Source: Bacteroides sp.
Lineage (GTDB): Bacteria > Bacteroidota > Bacteroidia > Bacteroidales > Muribaculaceae
Assembly (NCBI GenBank): GCA_014801595.1
Contig: JAAVDV010000012.1
Coordinates: forward strand, 28,218-34,265
Direction: 5' to 3'
Length of the DNA: 6,048 bases
The position numbers and the translations under genes were made by a program. A model generated the notes under the pieces. It did no database searches. It was not told the origin of the DNA and saw only the letters and a program-made list of their open reading frames with translations. Below are positions 1 to 5,484 of the stretch, piece by piece; within the stretch, counting starts at the first letter, position 1; every line of letters starts with the position of its first letter.

Positions 1-1230
1 GGCAAGAATATAGAGGAGCTTCGTCATACGATGGATTCCATATCGCTTCGTCTTGATTCCATAGGGCGGGGGCAGGCTCCGGAGATAATGCGGAGTGAAT
101 TGCCGTTGCTCGCAGGCCCTCTGGCGGACCGCGAGCCTCAGAACCGTGGTTATGTCGCCGGGATACCGGCCTCTGCCGGAGGGGCCCCCGGTAGATTCTC
201 CGGCAAACCGGGCGATAATTCGGCCCGGACTGCGGGAACGCTGAGCGCGGGAGATGAGCAAGCCGGCGCTTCAAAGAGAAGGGAGAGGGATTTGTCTGAT
301 ATCCGCGCTATAATGGTCGACACGCTGCTTCGCTCCTTGCCGGAGCAGCAACAGGCGGATGTCTACGGCAATGCCCTGCAGATGGTGCAGCGTCGGCAGC
401 AGACCTTGTCTTTCAGGGCTCAGATGATAGATGACGACAAGCGTAATTATCGCCGTCATGATATCGAGCTTATCAAGAAGTTCACGTTATCGGTGGCCTG
501 CGTGATATTCTTCTTTATCGGCGCGCCGCTCGGTGCGATTATCCGCAAGGGTGGATTGGGGACGCCCCTTGTGATTTCCGTGCTGTTATTCCTTGTATAT
601 TATATCATCGACAATACGGGCTACAAGATGGCGCGCGATGGTCGCATAACGGTATGGATCGGGATGTGGCTGTCGACATTCATTCTCGCGCCGTTGGGTG
701 TGTATGTGACGTGGTCGGCGATGAACGACTCGGTGGTGTTTGACAAAGATCGCTATATGGCATTCATGCGCCGTTTGTTGGGAATGCGTGTGAAGCGTCA
801 GGTCGCATCGAAGGAGGTGATCATCAACGATGTTGACCCGGCGGTTGCTGTGCCAATGCTGCAACGGCTGAGTGCGTCGGCATCGGCATTGGCCGGGCGT
901 TACTCAAGGCCGTTGGGTTATGCGGCCTATTGGCTTACGGGGATTTCCCCGGAAGCTGTGGCCGAAGTCGCGTCGCAGGTGGAGGAATGTGTGGAATATC
1001 TGCATGACACGCGTGATCCCGAGGTAATCAAATTGCTTAACGAGCTTCCGGTCATGAGGCAGGTGTGGGTCTACCGTCCCTCGCGTAAGCGATGGCTTTC
1101 ATGGATAATGATCATACTTTTTCCGCTCGGGTTGCCGGTATGGTTTGCCGGGCGTCAGGCGCGACGCGACCTTCTTGTCGATTGTCGGGCTATCAGCAGG
1201 ATAACGGCTCGACTTGAACGCAGGGTCTGA
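1..1230 (+). CDS. LptF/LptG-family permease, C-terminal part (5' end outside window)
   Basis: The reading frame is open from the first base, and the residues before the first ATG at 31 (ending LRHT) read on naturally, so this is a truncated gene. The 409 visible residues fit the inner-membrane LptF/LptG permeases, which with the ATPase LptB extract lipopolysaccharide and pass it to the periplasmic bridge. Visible residues 22-97 are a Gly/Ala/Pro/Arg-rich low-complexity linker. Three membrane helices typical of the second half of the family follow at about 161-181, 188-205 and 218-238, with the recognisable FIGAPLGAIIRKGG and DNTGYKMARDG segments around and between them. A C-terminal extension of about 170 residues contains one more hydrophobic stretch (366-383) and a basic tail, which I associate with Bacteroidales versions. 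Whether this is the LptF or LptG equivalent cannot be decided. The gene ends just before a strong terminator and converges on the minus-strand operon. The family call is firm; the role in LPS export is known for the family. Confidence 0.87.
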   Translation, partial: GKNIEELRHTMDSISLRLDSIGRGQAPEIMRSELPLLAGPLADREPQNRGYVAGIPASAGGAPGRFSGKPGDNSARTAGTLSAGDEQAGASKRRERDLSDIRAIMVDTLLRSLPEQQQADVYGNALQMVQRRQQTLSFRAQMIDDDKRNYRRHDIELIKKFTLSVACVIFFFIGAPLGAIIRKGGLGTPLVISVLLFLVYYIIDNTGYKMARDGRITVWIGMWLSTFILAPLGVYVTWSAMNDSVVFDKDRYMAFMRRLLGMRVKRQVASKEVIINDVDPAVAVPMLQRLSASASALAGRYSRPLGYAAYWLTGISPEAVAEVASQVEECVEYLHDTRDPEVIKLLNELPVMRQVWVYRPSRKRWLSWIMIILFPLGLPVWFAGRQARRDLLVDCRAISRITARLERRV

Positions 1231-1276
1231 CACACAAAAAGCGGCCGCTCATCTCGAGTAGCCGCTTTTTTGTGTG
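1231..1276. terminator. Bidirectional rho-independent-type terminator
   Basis: The arms CACACAAAAAGCGGC (1231-1245) and GCCGCTTTTTTGTGTG (1261-1276) pair over 15 bases with one extra T bulged, leaving a 15-base loop. A-runs on the left arm and T-runs on the right arm mean that either strand gives a GC hairpin followed by U. It starts on the first base after the stop codon of the LptF/LptG-family gene. It lies 165 bases past the end of the minus-strand operon, so it probably serves both convergent units. Confidence 0.9.
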
Positions 1277-1370
1277 ATGCCTTACGCATCTTGTCTTTAC
1301 CGGCGGGGAGGTATGCAAACCTACCATCACCGCTAAAATGAACAAAATCTATCTTCTTTCTTTTCGATGT

Positions 1371-1421
1371 TATAACATTCCTTACGGAATATAGTTATAG
1401 GTTTTAATGTTCGTTAACATT
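1371..1421. repeat. Two AT-rich hairpins in the convergent intergenic gap
   Basis: The first is TATAACATTCC (1371-1381), loop TTAC, then GGAAT (1386-1390) and GTTATA (1394-1399), giving 11 pairs with a 3-base ATA bulge. The second is AATGTT (1406-1411), loop CGTT, AACATT (1416-1421), a 6-base perfect stem. Both lie 20-70 bases downstream of the last minus-strand gene, so they may help end or stabilise that transcript. They lack a clear GC-rich stem followed by a U-tract, so neither is a canonical terminator. The remainder of 1277-1441 contains only a 5-base GATGC/GCATC hairpin (1276-1290) and no gene I can support. Confidence 0.5.
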
Positions 1422-1441
1422 ATTTTGCATTTGGGAGATGA

Positions 1442-1846
1442 TTATTCATCGGCGCCTTCGTAGCGGAGTTGGTCGATGCGACGCTGGATCTCCTCCTGCT
1501 GACGCTTAAGTTCCTGAAGCTCGCGGGTGTTGCGGACGCGGTAATAATTGTTGAGGGTTTCCTTGGCGGCGTCAACGGCGGCATGCATGGCCTGCATCTC
1601 CTCGGCGGTCATGGTATCCGTCATATCGATAAGAGAGGCCAGGGATTGCGCATGTTTGAGCACCGAAGCCACGTCCAGAGCCTCTACAGGGGGATTCTTC
1701 TTCTCCTGACGGCGTTTCCAGGCCATGATATTGGAGTATTGGCGCGCCATGGGGCGTTCATAAAACTCGCGGCGCTGTTCCTCCGTGCGCCCTTCCAGAT
1801 ATTGCTCGGCATATTGCCGGATAGTCTCTTCTCGCGTAGATCTCAT
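1442..1846 (-). CDS. Small charged coiled-coil protein of unknown function
   Basis: I do not recognise this 134-residue protein. It has no signal peptide or membrane helix and is rich in Arg, Glu and Gln. The N-terminal half (residues 1-50) is basic and helical, with an aromatic segment around QYSNIMAWKRRQEKK. The middle (about 58-95) is a milder helical stretch with several Met and Ala. The last 30 residues, from about RELQELKRQQEE onward, are strongly predicted as coiled coil by eye. A weak AGGA-like ribosome site (AGTAGGATAT before ATG) supports the start at 1846. It begins 34 bases after the GntR stop with no promoter of its own that I can see, so it is probably the last gene of the operon. 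It is likely cytoplasmic and could be a partner or accessory of the regulator or transporter, but that is only inference from position. Confidence 0.75.
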   Translation of the reverse strand: MRSTREETIRQYAEQYLEGRTEEQRREFYERPMARQYSNIMAWKRRQEKKNPPVEALDVASVLKHAQSLASLIDMTDTMTAEEMQAMHAAVDAAKETLNNYYRVRNTRELQELKRQQEEIQRRIDQLRYEGADE

Positions 1847-1880
1847 ATATCCTACTGTTGGTTAATGTTACACATACATA

Positions 1881-2237
1881 TCAGCTCAGACTCATGAGGG
1901 CATCGCGGATTTCATCCGGGGATATGCCCAACAGCCTCATCTCCGATGCCAGACGCGGGAGAGTGGCACCGAAAAACTCGCGGCGCATCGACTCGCGCAC
2001 TTTCGAAGGGGCATCTTCGGTCAGAATATAGCCGAGTCCGCGCCGTGGAAAGATTATGCCCGAATCCTGAAGTTCCTCCATAGCCTTGAGGACGGTGCGG
2101 GTGTTGACACCGAGTTCGACGGCCAACTCGCGCACCGACGGCACCCGCATGCCGGGTGTCCACTTACCGCCGATGATCATGTCGCAGGCATGGTCGGCTA
2201 TCTGACGGTATATGGGCTTATTGTCGGAAAATTCCAT
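1881..2237 (-). CDS. GntR-family transcriptional regulator, YtrA type
   Basis: A 118-residue DNA-binding protein. Residues 8-75 form the GntR winged helix-turn-helix: an opening PIYRQIADHACDMI helix, the hallmark PGMRVPSVRELA at 28-39, the recognition region VNTRTVLKAMEEL at 44-56, and a wing with RRGLGYIL at 65-72. Only about 45 residues follow, far too few for a FadR or UTRA ligand domain, which is the defining trait of the YtrA subfamily. That tail is helical and probably dimerises. YtrA-type proteins usually repress an adjacent ABC transporter operon, and here the gene starts 2 bases after the permease stop. Being fourth in the operon rather than first is unusual. A TGTA-N6-TACA inverted repeat at the operon promoter (4831-4854) is a candidate target, suggesting autorepression. 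Family assignment is firm; ligand and target are inferred. Confidence 0.93.
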   Translation of the reverse strand: MEFSDNKPIYRQIADHACDMIIGGKWTPGMRVPSVRELAVELGVNTRTVLKAMEELQDSGIIFPRRGLGYILTEDAPSKVRESMRREFFGATLPRLASEMRLLGISPDEIRDALMSLS

Positions 2238-2239
2238 TT

Positions 2240-3046
2240 TCAGAGATTACGCCTTTTGAGGGTCTGATATGTGAGTAACGCCACAACGACCACCATTATT
2301 GCAATTATGGCAAGCCCCGCGATCGTGACCGGTTCCGGCTTCGAGAGAGTTGCGAATGTCGATTCCAGTAATTCCTTCGAATTGACGTTCATCGGACTAT
2401 TGCCTTCAAGACCATCCTTGAGACCCTGTTGGAATGCGTTGGTCCCCGCTATGACGGCCCCTAATATGCCGAGGAAGAAATTACCTCCAATGACGGCCAC
2501 TATCCCCCAGAGCAACCTATTGAAACGGGCCCTCTCGACGCAGAGGAAACAGAGCGTGCATATGAGAATACCCCCCGTGAGATTGATTAATGAGAGGATA
2601 CCCATATTCATAAACTTCAACCGGTAGAGTTCGAGCGCGCCGGGAGTCTGGAGCGAGGGACACGCCCGATATATCAAGGATCCGATATAAGGGAGGATAA
2701 AGAGAATGGCGGGAATCACCACGAGCAGATATAGATAATAGAACGTCAGCCGTTCCCCCGCGCTTACGGGTATCAGGCGGTTGATTATCCGCGAATCGGC
2801 TCCTTTGGCGAATACGATGGGGGTGCAATAATAGATCAGAGGCAGGGCCGTCCATGTCATCACGAACAGACCGACTTGCATTGCCTCCTTACCGGGAATA
2901 AGGCAAATAATGGTGCAGACGACGGATGCCAGGGCATAGATCGACATCTGCTTCCGCAGCTGAGGAAGAGAATACCGGGCGAATTCCAGCACACGCGCGA
3001 ATGAAAAGCGCGGAGTGCGAGTGGATTTTATTGAATAATCTGTCAT
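2240..3046 (-). CDS. ABC-2-like transporter permease subunit
   Basis: A 268-residue integral membrane protein with about six hydrophobic helices at residues 34-51, 57-80, 101-126, 146-170, 177-201 and 239-260. The N-terminal 33 residues and the last 8 (ending KRRNL) are basic and likely cytoplasmic. Between helices 2 and 3 is a RLIPVSAGER segment (90-99). It resembles the LPxS..EK-type motif common in ABC-2 exporter permeases of Bacteroidetes. A larger, likely external loop lies at about 202-238. The start codon overlaps the ATPase stop by four bases (ATGA), indicating translational coupling, and the pair should form one transporter with each subunit dimerised. Substrate is unknown: related YtrA-regulated systems act on cell-envelope stress or export of peptides and lipids, but nothing in this sequence chooses among these. 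Confidence 0.85.
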   Translation of the reverse strand: MTDYSIKSTRTPRFSFARVLEFARYSLPQLRKQMSIYALASVVCTIICLIPGKEAMQVGLFVMTWTALPLIYYCTPIVFAKGADSRIINRLIPVSAGERLTFYYLYLLVVIPAILFILPYIGSLIYRACPSLQTPGALELYRLKFMNMGILSLINLTGGILICTLCFLCVERARFNRLLWGIVAVIGGNFFLGILGAVIAGTNAFQQGLKDGLEGNSPMNVNSKELLESTFATLSKPEPVTIAGLAIIAIMVVVVALLTYQTLKRRNL

Positions 3047-3885
3047 GACCGGGAATCATTTAAATGTGAGAGCACGGCATCGCAGGCCGGTGAATAAAGG
3101 GCGGAATAGAGCATACGCCAGTCGACATTGGTCGGTGCGCCCTGGATGGCGGGAAGAATGGAGACGTATCCTCCCGGTATCTGCTCGGTATATAGAGCAT
3201 CTTCATCCTGAAAACGGCTGCGTTCGAAAGCGAGGCGGTCGCTGACCATCTCGGCAGAGCCGGTCCAAAGCAGGCGGCCGCCACGCAGAATCATGGCTCC
3301 GTCGAAAAGATTTTCAAGTTCGGAGATGGTGTGGGTCGAGACGACAACAGTCTGGTTGTCGGAGATATTCCTGGCTATCATCCCCTTCAGCTGCTCCTTG
3401 CTTTGGATATCGAGCGCGTTGGTCGGCTCATCGAGCAAAAGGAGATCGACGCCGAGCGCGAGAGCGTAGGCCAACAGAGTCTTCTTACGGTTGCCGAGGG
3501 AGAGTTTCCGGATAGGTTCGTCGCCGGTTAATCCGAAAGTATGGAGGTTGTCGCAGAATTGCTTATGCGAGAAATTCGGATAGAAGCGGGAATGCGCCTC
3601 GGCAAATTTCCGGATAGTCTTCATTGCCACCGATGTATTCTCTTCGAGCAGGAAGGTATGTCCCTTTTCATCCGGATGGTCGGATGAGGGGTCGGTAGCA
3701 TCGATTCGTATTGAGCCGGAGGAGGGGAGAGCCACGCCCGCCATGAGATGGAGCAGAGTGGTTTTTCCGGCGCCGTTTTCCCCGATAAGCAGGTGGATAC
3801 CCGGCCCGACGGCTGCAGTGATGCCGTCGAGGGCCGGGTTCCCCTTGCGGGAGTATGAGAAACTTAGCTTTTCTATTTGAATCAT
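3043..3885 (-). CDS. ABC transporter ATP-binding protein
   Basis: A 280-residue nucleotide-binding subunit. The P-loop is GENGAGKT (35-42). The signature is the degenerate LSLGN (128-132) instead of LSGGQ. The Walker B is LLLLDEP (148-154) with catalytic Glu153, the D-loop NALD (156-159), and the switch His185 in VVVSTH. Where a Q-loop glutamine is expected, the sequence reads FLLEEN (78-83), so Gln appears replaced by Glu, as in several exporter ATPases of the YtrB/CcmA-like group. Residues from about 195 onward are a C-terminal extension without a motif I recognise. The gene starts 21 bases after the TraB/GumN stop, with no promoter in between, and overlaps the permease by four bases. All catalytic residues for ATP hydrolysis are present, so it should be active and drive the neighbouring permease. 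The export direction is inferred from the family. Confidence 0.94.
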   Translation of the reverse strand: MIQIEKLSFSYSRKGNPALDGITAAVGPGIHLLIGENGAGKTTLLHLMAGVALPSSGSIRIDATDPSSDHPDEKGHTFLLEENTSVAMKTIRKFAEAHSRFYPNFSHKQFCDNLHTFGLTGDEPIRKLSLGNRKKTLLAYALALGVDLLLLDEPTNALDIQSKEQLKGMIARNISDNQTVVVSTHTISELENLFDGAMILRGGRLLWTGSAEMVSDRLAFERSRFQDEDALYTEQIPGGYVSILPAIQGAPTNVDWRMLYSALYSPACDAVLSHLNDSRS

Positions 3886-3906
3886 GATAGCGTCAGCGAG
3901 GAGTTG

Positions 3907-4785
3907 TCATTCGGCGGAAGTCACATTGTAACCGGCATCGCGCAGTTGCTGCAGCAGGCCCCGTTCCCCCGGGAGATGACCCGCGCCGACGACCACGAGC
4001 AGAGAGGCCTCGGGCATCTCCTCAAGCATACGCTTAGTCCAGTTGTCGTTGCGGCTGTAGATAAGGGTCTCGAACTCCTCGGGATCCTCCTCCTCATCGA
4101 GCATGAGCCGGTAGAGGGCGTCGATATCGTGGGCTATATAGGCTTCGGAAAGCGCGAGAGTATTGCGCTTTTCCCCCTCGATATCGCCGACCATCTTCAC
4201 CAGCCCCTTAGCCTGCTTCTCGATGGGACGGCCATAGAGCATATCGAGCTGGAACTGCATCGTCTCGAATCCGTCGACGGGGACACCGGCCTCTGCGGCG
4301 CGGGTCTGCATCGTATTGTCGATTCCGGCGGTCGGATCAAGAGTGGGGAACACTTCGGAGGCGAGCATCGCGGCGAGCTGGGTAGAGATAGCCGCCGGCT
4401 TGAGAGGATAGAGCATCTCGAGGGGCATCTGTCCGCCGGTGAAGGGATCGAAGGCAGCTTTCACCTGCGCTAATTGGTCGGGGGTCAGAACTTTATCGAG
4501 CGTACTGTCGGCCGGAGCCATGAGGCTCTGTTGCATCTGAGCGATAGATTCGGGCGACATGATGTCGGCCATCTCGATTTCACCATACATGCGGTCGGCA
4601 CCCTTGATTGCGGCAGGGAGATTCTCCAGGGAATCGATGATGGCTACCGGAGCGAGGTGGTGGGTGCCAAGGATGTAGCTGACATGCGCGTTGCCCGGTT
4701 TTTCAACCTTCCAGAGGATCTGGGCGGAGACTGTCGATGAGAGAGTTGCGGCCGCCATGAGGGCGAGGGTAAGGATTTTCTTCAT
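3907..4785 (-). CDS. Secreted TraB/GumN-family protein (putative metalloprotease-like)
   Basis: A 292-residue protein. Residues 1-21 are a clear Sec signal peptide: MKK, a hydrophobic core and a VSA|Q cleavage site with no lipobox cysteine. The mature protein should therefore be periplasmic or secreted. The family is shown by GTHHLAP at 40-46, the acidic YGEIEM segment (67-72), a YSRNDNW segment (243-249) and the C-terminal GAGHLPGERG block (267-276). In this family the conserved His and Glu residues are proposed to bind metal; the animal Tiki proteins are relatives with protease activity, and enterococcal TraB/PrgY lowers pheromone activity. The bacterial biochemical role is generally unknown. 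It is the first gene after the only good minus-strand promoter and leads directly into the ABC cassette. I chose the ATG at 4785 because it gives the complete signal peptide. Family is firm; enzymatic activity and substrate are inferred. Confidence 0.92.
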   Translation of the reverse strand: MKKILTLALMAAATLSSTVSAQILWKVEKPGNAHVSYILGTHHLAPVAIIDSLENLPAAIKGADRMYGEIEMADIMSPESIAQMQQSLMAPADSTLDKVLTPDQLAQVKAAFDPFTGGQMPLEMLYPLKPAAISTQLAAMLASEVFPTLDPTAGIDNTMQTRAAEAGVPVDGFETMQFQLDMLYGRPIEKQAKGLVKMVGDIEGEKRNTLALSEAYIAHDIDALYRLMLDEEEDPEEFETLIYSRNDNWTKRMLEEMPEASLLVVVGAGHLPGERGLLQQLRDAGYNVTSAE

Positions 4786-4802
4786 AACTTCTGATGTATG
4801 GG

Positions 4803-4826
4803 GTAATGTAATGTGTAAATGTAATG
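4803..4826 (-). repeat. Short GTAATG repeats in the 5' leader of the TraB/GumN operon
   Basis: On the plus strand GTAATG occurs at 4803-4808, 4808-4813 and 4821-4826, with a near copy (GTAAATG) at 4815-4821. On the transcript this gives repeated CATTAC units between the presumed transcription start and the ATG. It may simply be low-complexity AT-rich leader. No alternative hairpin is evident. Confidence 0.4.
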
Positions 4827-4830
4827 TTGT

Positions 4831-4854
4831 TGTGGTGTACTTGACTACAACACT
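4831..4854. promoter_or_regulatory. Inverted repeat at the transcription start: candidate GntR operator
   Basis: TGTGGTGTA (4831-4839), CTTGAC, TACAACACT (4846-4854): 7 of 9 positions pair, with a perfect TGTA-N6-TACA core. It abuts the -7 element (4856-4863) on the downstream side, so it should cover the transcription start of the minus-strand operon, where a bound repressor would block initiation. GntR proteins bind such dyads, and YtrA-type sites are TGTA/TACA-rich. The only regulator in the window is the operon's own GntR protein, so autorepression is the natural hypothesis. The repeat is seen directly; the binding protein is inferred. Confidence 0.55.
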
Positions 4855-4855
4855 G

Positions 4856-4887
4856 CAAAGGTAGGCATAATTTAGGAAAAGAACAAA
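4856..4887 (-). promoter_or_regulatory. Bacteroidetes-type promoter of the TraB/GumN-ABC-GntR operon
   Basis: On the minus strand TTTG (4887-4884), then 20 bases, then TACCTTTG (4863-4856). This matches the known Bacteroidetes primary sigma consensus of a -33 TTTG and a -7 TAnnTTTG at almost normal spacing (about 19). Transcription should start near 4850, giving a leader of about 65 bases before the ATG at 4785. It is the only strong promoter visible for the five-gene block. Confidence 0.8.
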
Positions 4888-4910
4888 TGTTTAACATCCG
4901 TTAACACATT
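4886..4910. repeat. Inverted repeat between the divergent promoters
   Basis: AATGTTTAAC (4886-4895), ATCC, GTTAA (4900-4904), one extra C, ACATT (4906-4910): a 10-base dyad with a single bulged base. It overlaps the -33 end of the minus-strand promoter and lies about 20 bases upstream of the queF -7 element, so a protein bound here could affect both directions. The half-site resembles the hairpin at 1406-1421 (AATGTT...AACATT). The function is unknown. Confidence 0.5.
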
Positions 4911-4928
4911 CGGGGCCTCTTTTTTCGT

Positions 4929-4936
4929 TAATTTTG
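4929..4936 (+). promoter_or_regulatory. queF: Probable -7 element of the queF-queC promoter
   Basis: TAATTTTG fits the Bacteroidetes -7 consensus TAnnTTTG exactly and stands 42 bases before the queF start. No exact TTTG is present at the -33 distance; the nearest is TTCG at 4909-4912, 16 bases upstream, so the upstream element is weak. The A-rich leader that follows, lacking a Shine-Dalgarno, is typical of this phylum. Confidence 0.6.
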
Positions 4937-4978
4937 TAAGCTAAAAGTAATAGAGAAAAAATAAACTGCAATCATAAC

Positions 4979-5461
4979 ATGCGCAACGAGGAAGAACTCC
5001 AAGACCTCTCGCTCCTTGGCAATCAGGGAGTGGCATATCCAACCGACTATAATCCCGCACTGCTCGAGACCTTTGACAACAAGCATCCCGAGAATGAATA
5101 TGTGGTGACGTTCGATTGTCCGGAATTCACTACACTGTGTCCGAAAACCGGACAGCCCGATTTCGGACACATATATATATCCTATATTCCGCGCCATCGC
5201 ATGGTGGAGAGCAAAAGCCTCAAGCTCTATCTCTTCTCATTCCGCAATCATGGCGACTTCCATGAGGATTGCGTCAATATCATAATGAAGGATCTTTTCA
5301 AGCTTATGGATCCGAAGTATATAGAGGTGCGCGGTCTTTTCATGCCGCGCGGCGGAATAAGCATTTTCCCATTCGCCAACGCCGGTGATGCCGATCATCA
5401 GGATCTGGCCAAGGCTCGGCGGATAGCGGCCTTTACCGAACATATCGGCGCACACGCCTGA
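4979..5461 (+). CDS. queF: NADPH-dependent preQ0 reductase (7-cyano-7-deazaguanine reductase)
   Basis: A 160-residue protein of the short, single-domain QueF type (like Bacillus YkvM, about 165 residues), a cytoplasmic tunnelling-fold enzyme. It reduces the nitrile of preQ0 to the aminomethyl group of preQ1 with two NADPH, in queuosine tRNA modification. The catalytic Cys54 lies in FTTLCPKTGQPDFG; Cys attacks the nitrile and Asp61 is the proton donor. The QueF signature ESKSLK follows at 77-82, for NADPH binding. His95-Glu96 in GDFHEDC correspond to the substrate-recognition Glu of the family. The start at 4979 gives the usual length and follows an A-rich leader. queC begins 23 bases after the stop, so the pair is very likely one operon encoding consecutive pathway steps. 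All key residues are intact. Confidence 0.97.
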   Translation: MRNEEELQDLSLLGNQGVAYPTDYNPALLETFDNKHPENEYVVTFDCPEFTTLCPKTGQPDFGHIYISYIPRHRMVESKSLKLYLFSFRNHGDFHEDCVNIIMKDLFKLMDPKYIEVRGLFMPRGGISIFPFANAGDADHQDLAKARRIAAFTEHIGAHA

Positions 5462-5484
5462 TAACAACGACAATCCCCTACACA

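Noticed and set aside
31..1230. A complete gene starting at the ATG at 31
   Set aside because: The frame is open to base 1 with family-like residues before the ATG, and the product would lack the first helices and periplasmic domain of LptF/LptG proteins, so the gene is cut by the window edge.
1241..1258. NotI-like GCGGCCGC next to XhoI-like CTCGAG, resembling a cloning linker
   Set aside because: Both lie inside a natural terminator hairpin whose arms continue well outside them, directly after a stop codon; there is no other vector-like sequence.
1420..1427. TTATTTTG resembling a plus-strand -7 promoter element
   Set aside because: The second position deviates from TAnnTTTG, no TTTG lies at the right distance, and it would only transcribe antisense to the operon end.
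1442..1846. Toxin-antitoxin reading of the small coiled-coil protein with the GntR protein
   Set aside because: No toxin or antitoxin fold is recognisable, and the regulator is a clear YtrA-type transporter repressor rather than an antitoxin.
1469..1897. 142-codon open frame on the plus strand opposite the small coiled-coil gene
   Set aside because: It runs past the end of the coiled-coil gene into the GntR 3' end, has no good start context, and its composition is the complement of a charged helical protein. The minus-strand frame fits the operon spacing better, although both are unrecognised.
3877..4473. 198-codon open frame on the plus strand opposite the TraB/GumN gene
   Set aside because: The minus strand carries the clear TraB/GumN motifs; the opposite frame has no recognisable domain and is a typical GC-driven antisense shadow.
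4937..4978. preQ1 riboswitch in the queF leader, because of the A-rich stretch before the start codon
   Set aside because: The leader has no GC stem or C-rich loop as required by the known preQ1 aptamers; A-rich leaders are normal in Bacteroidetes.
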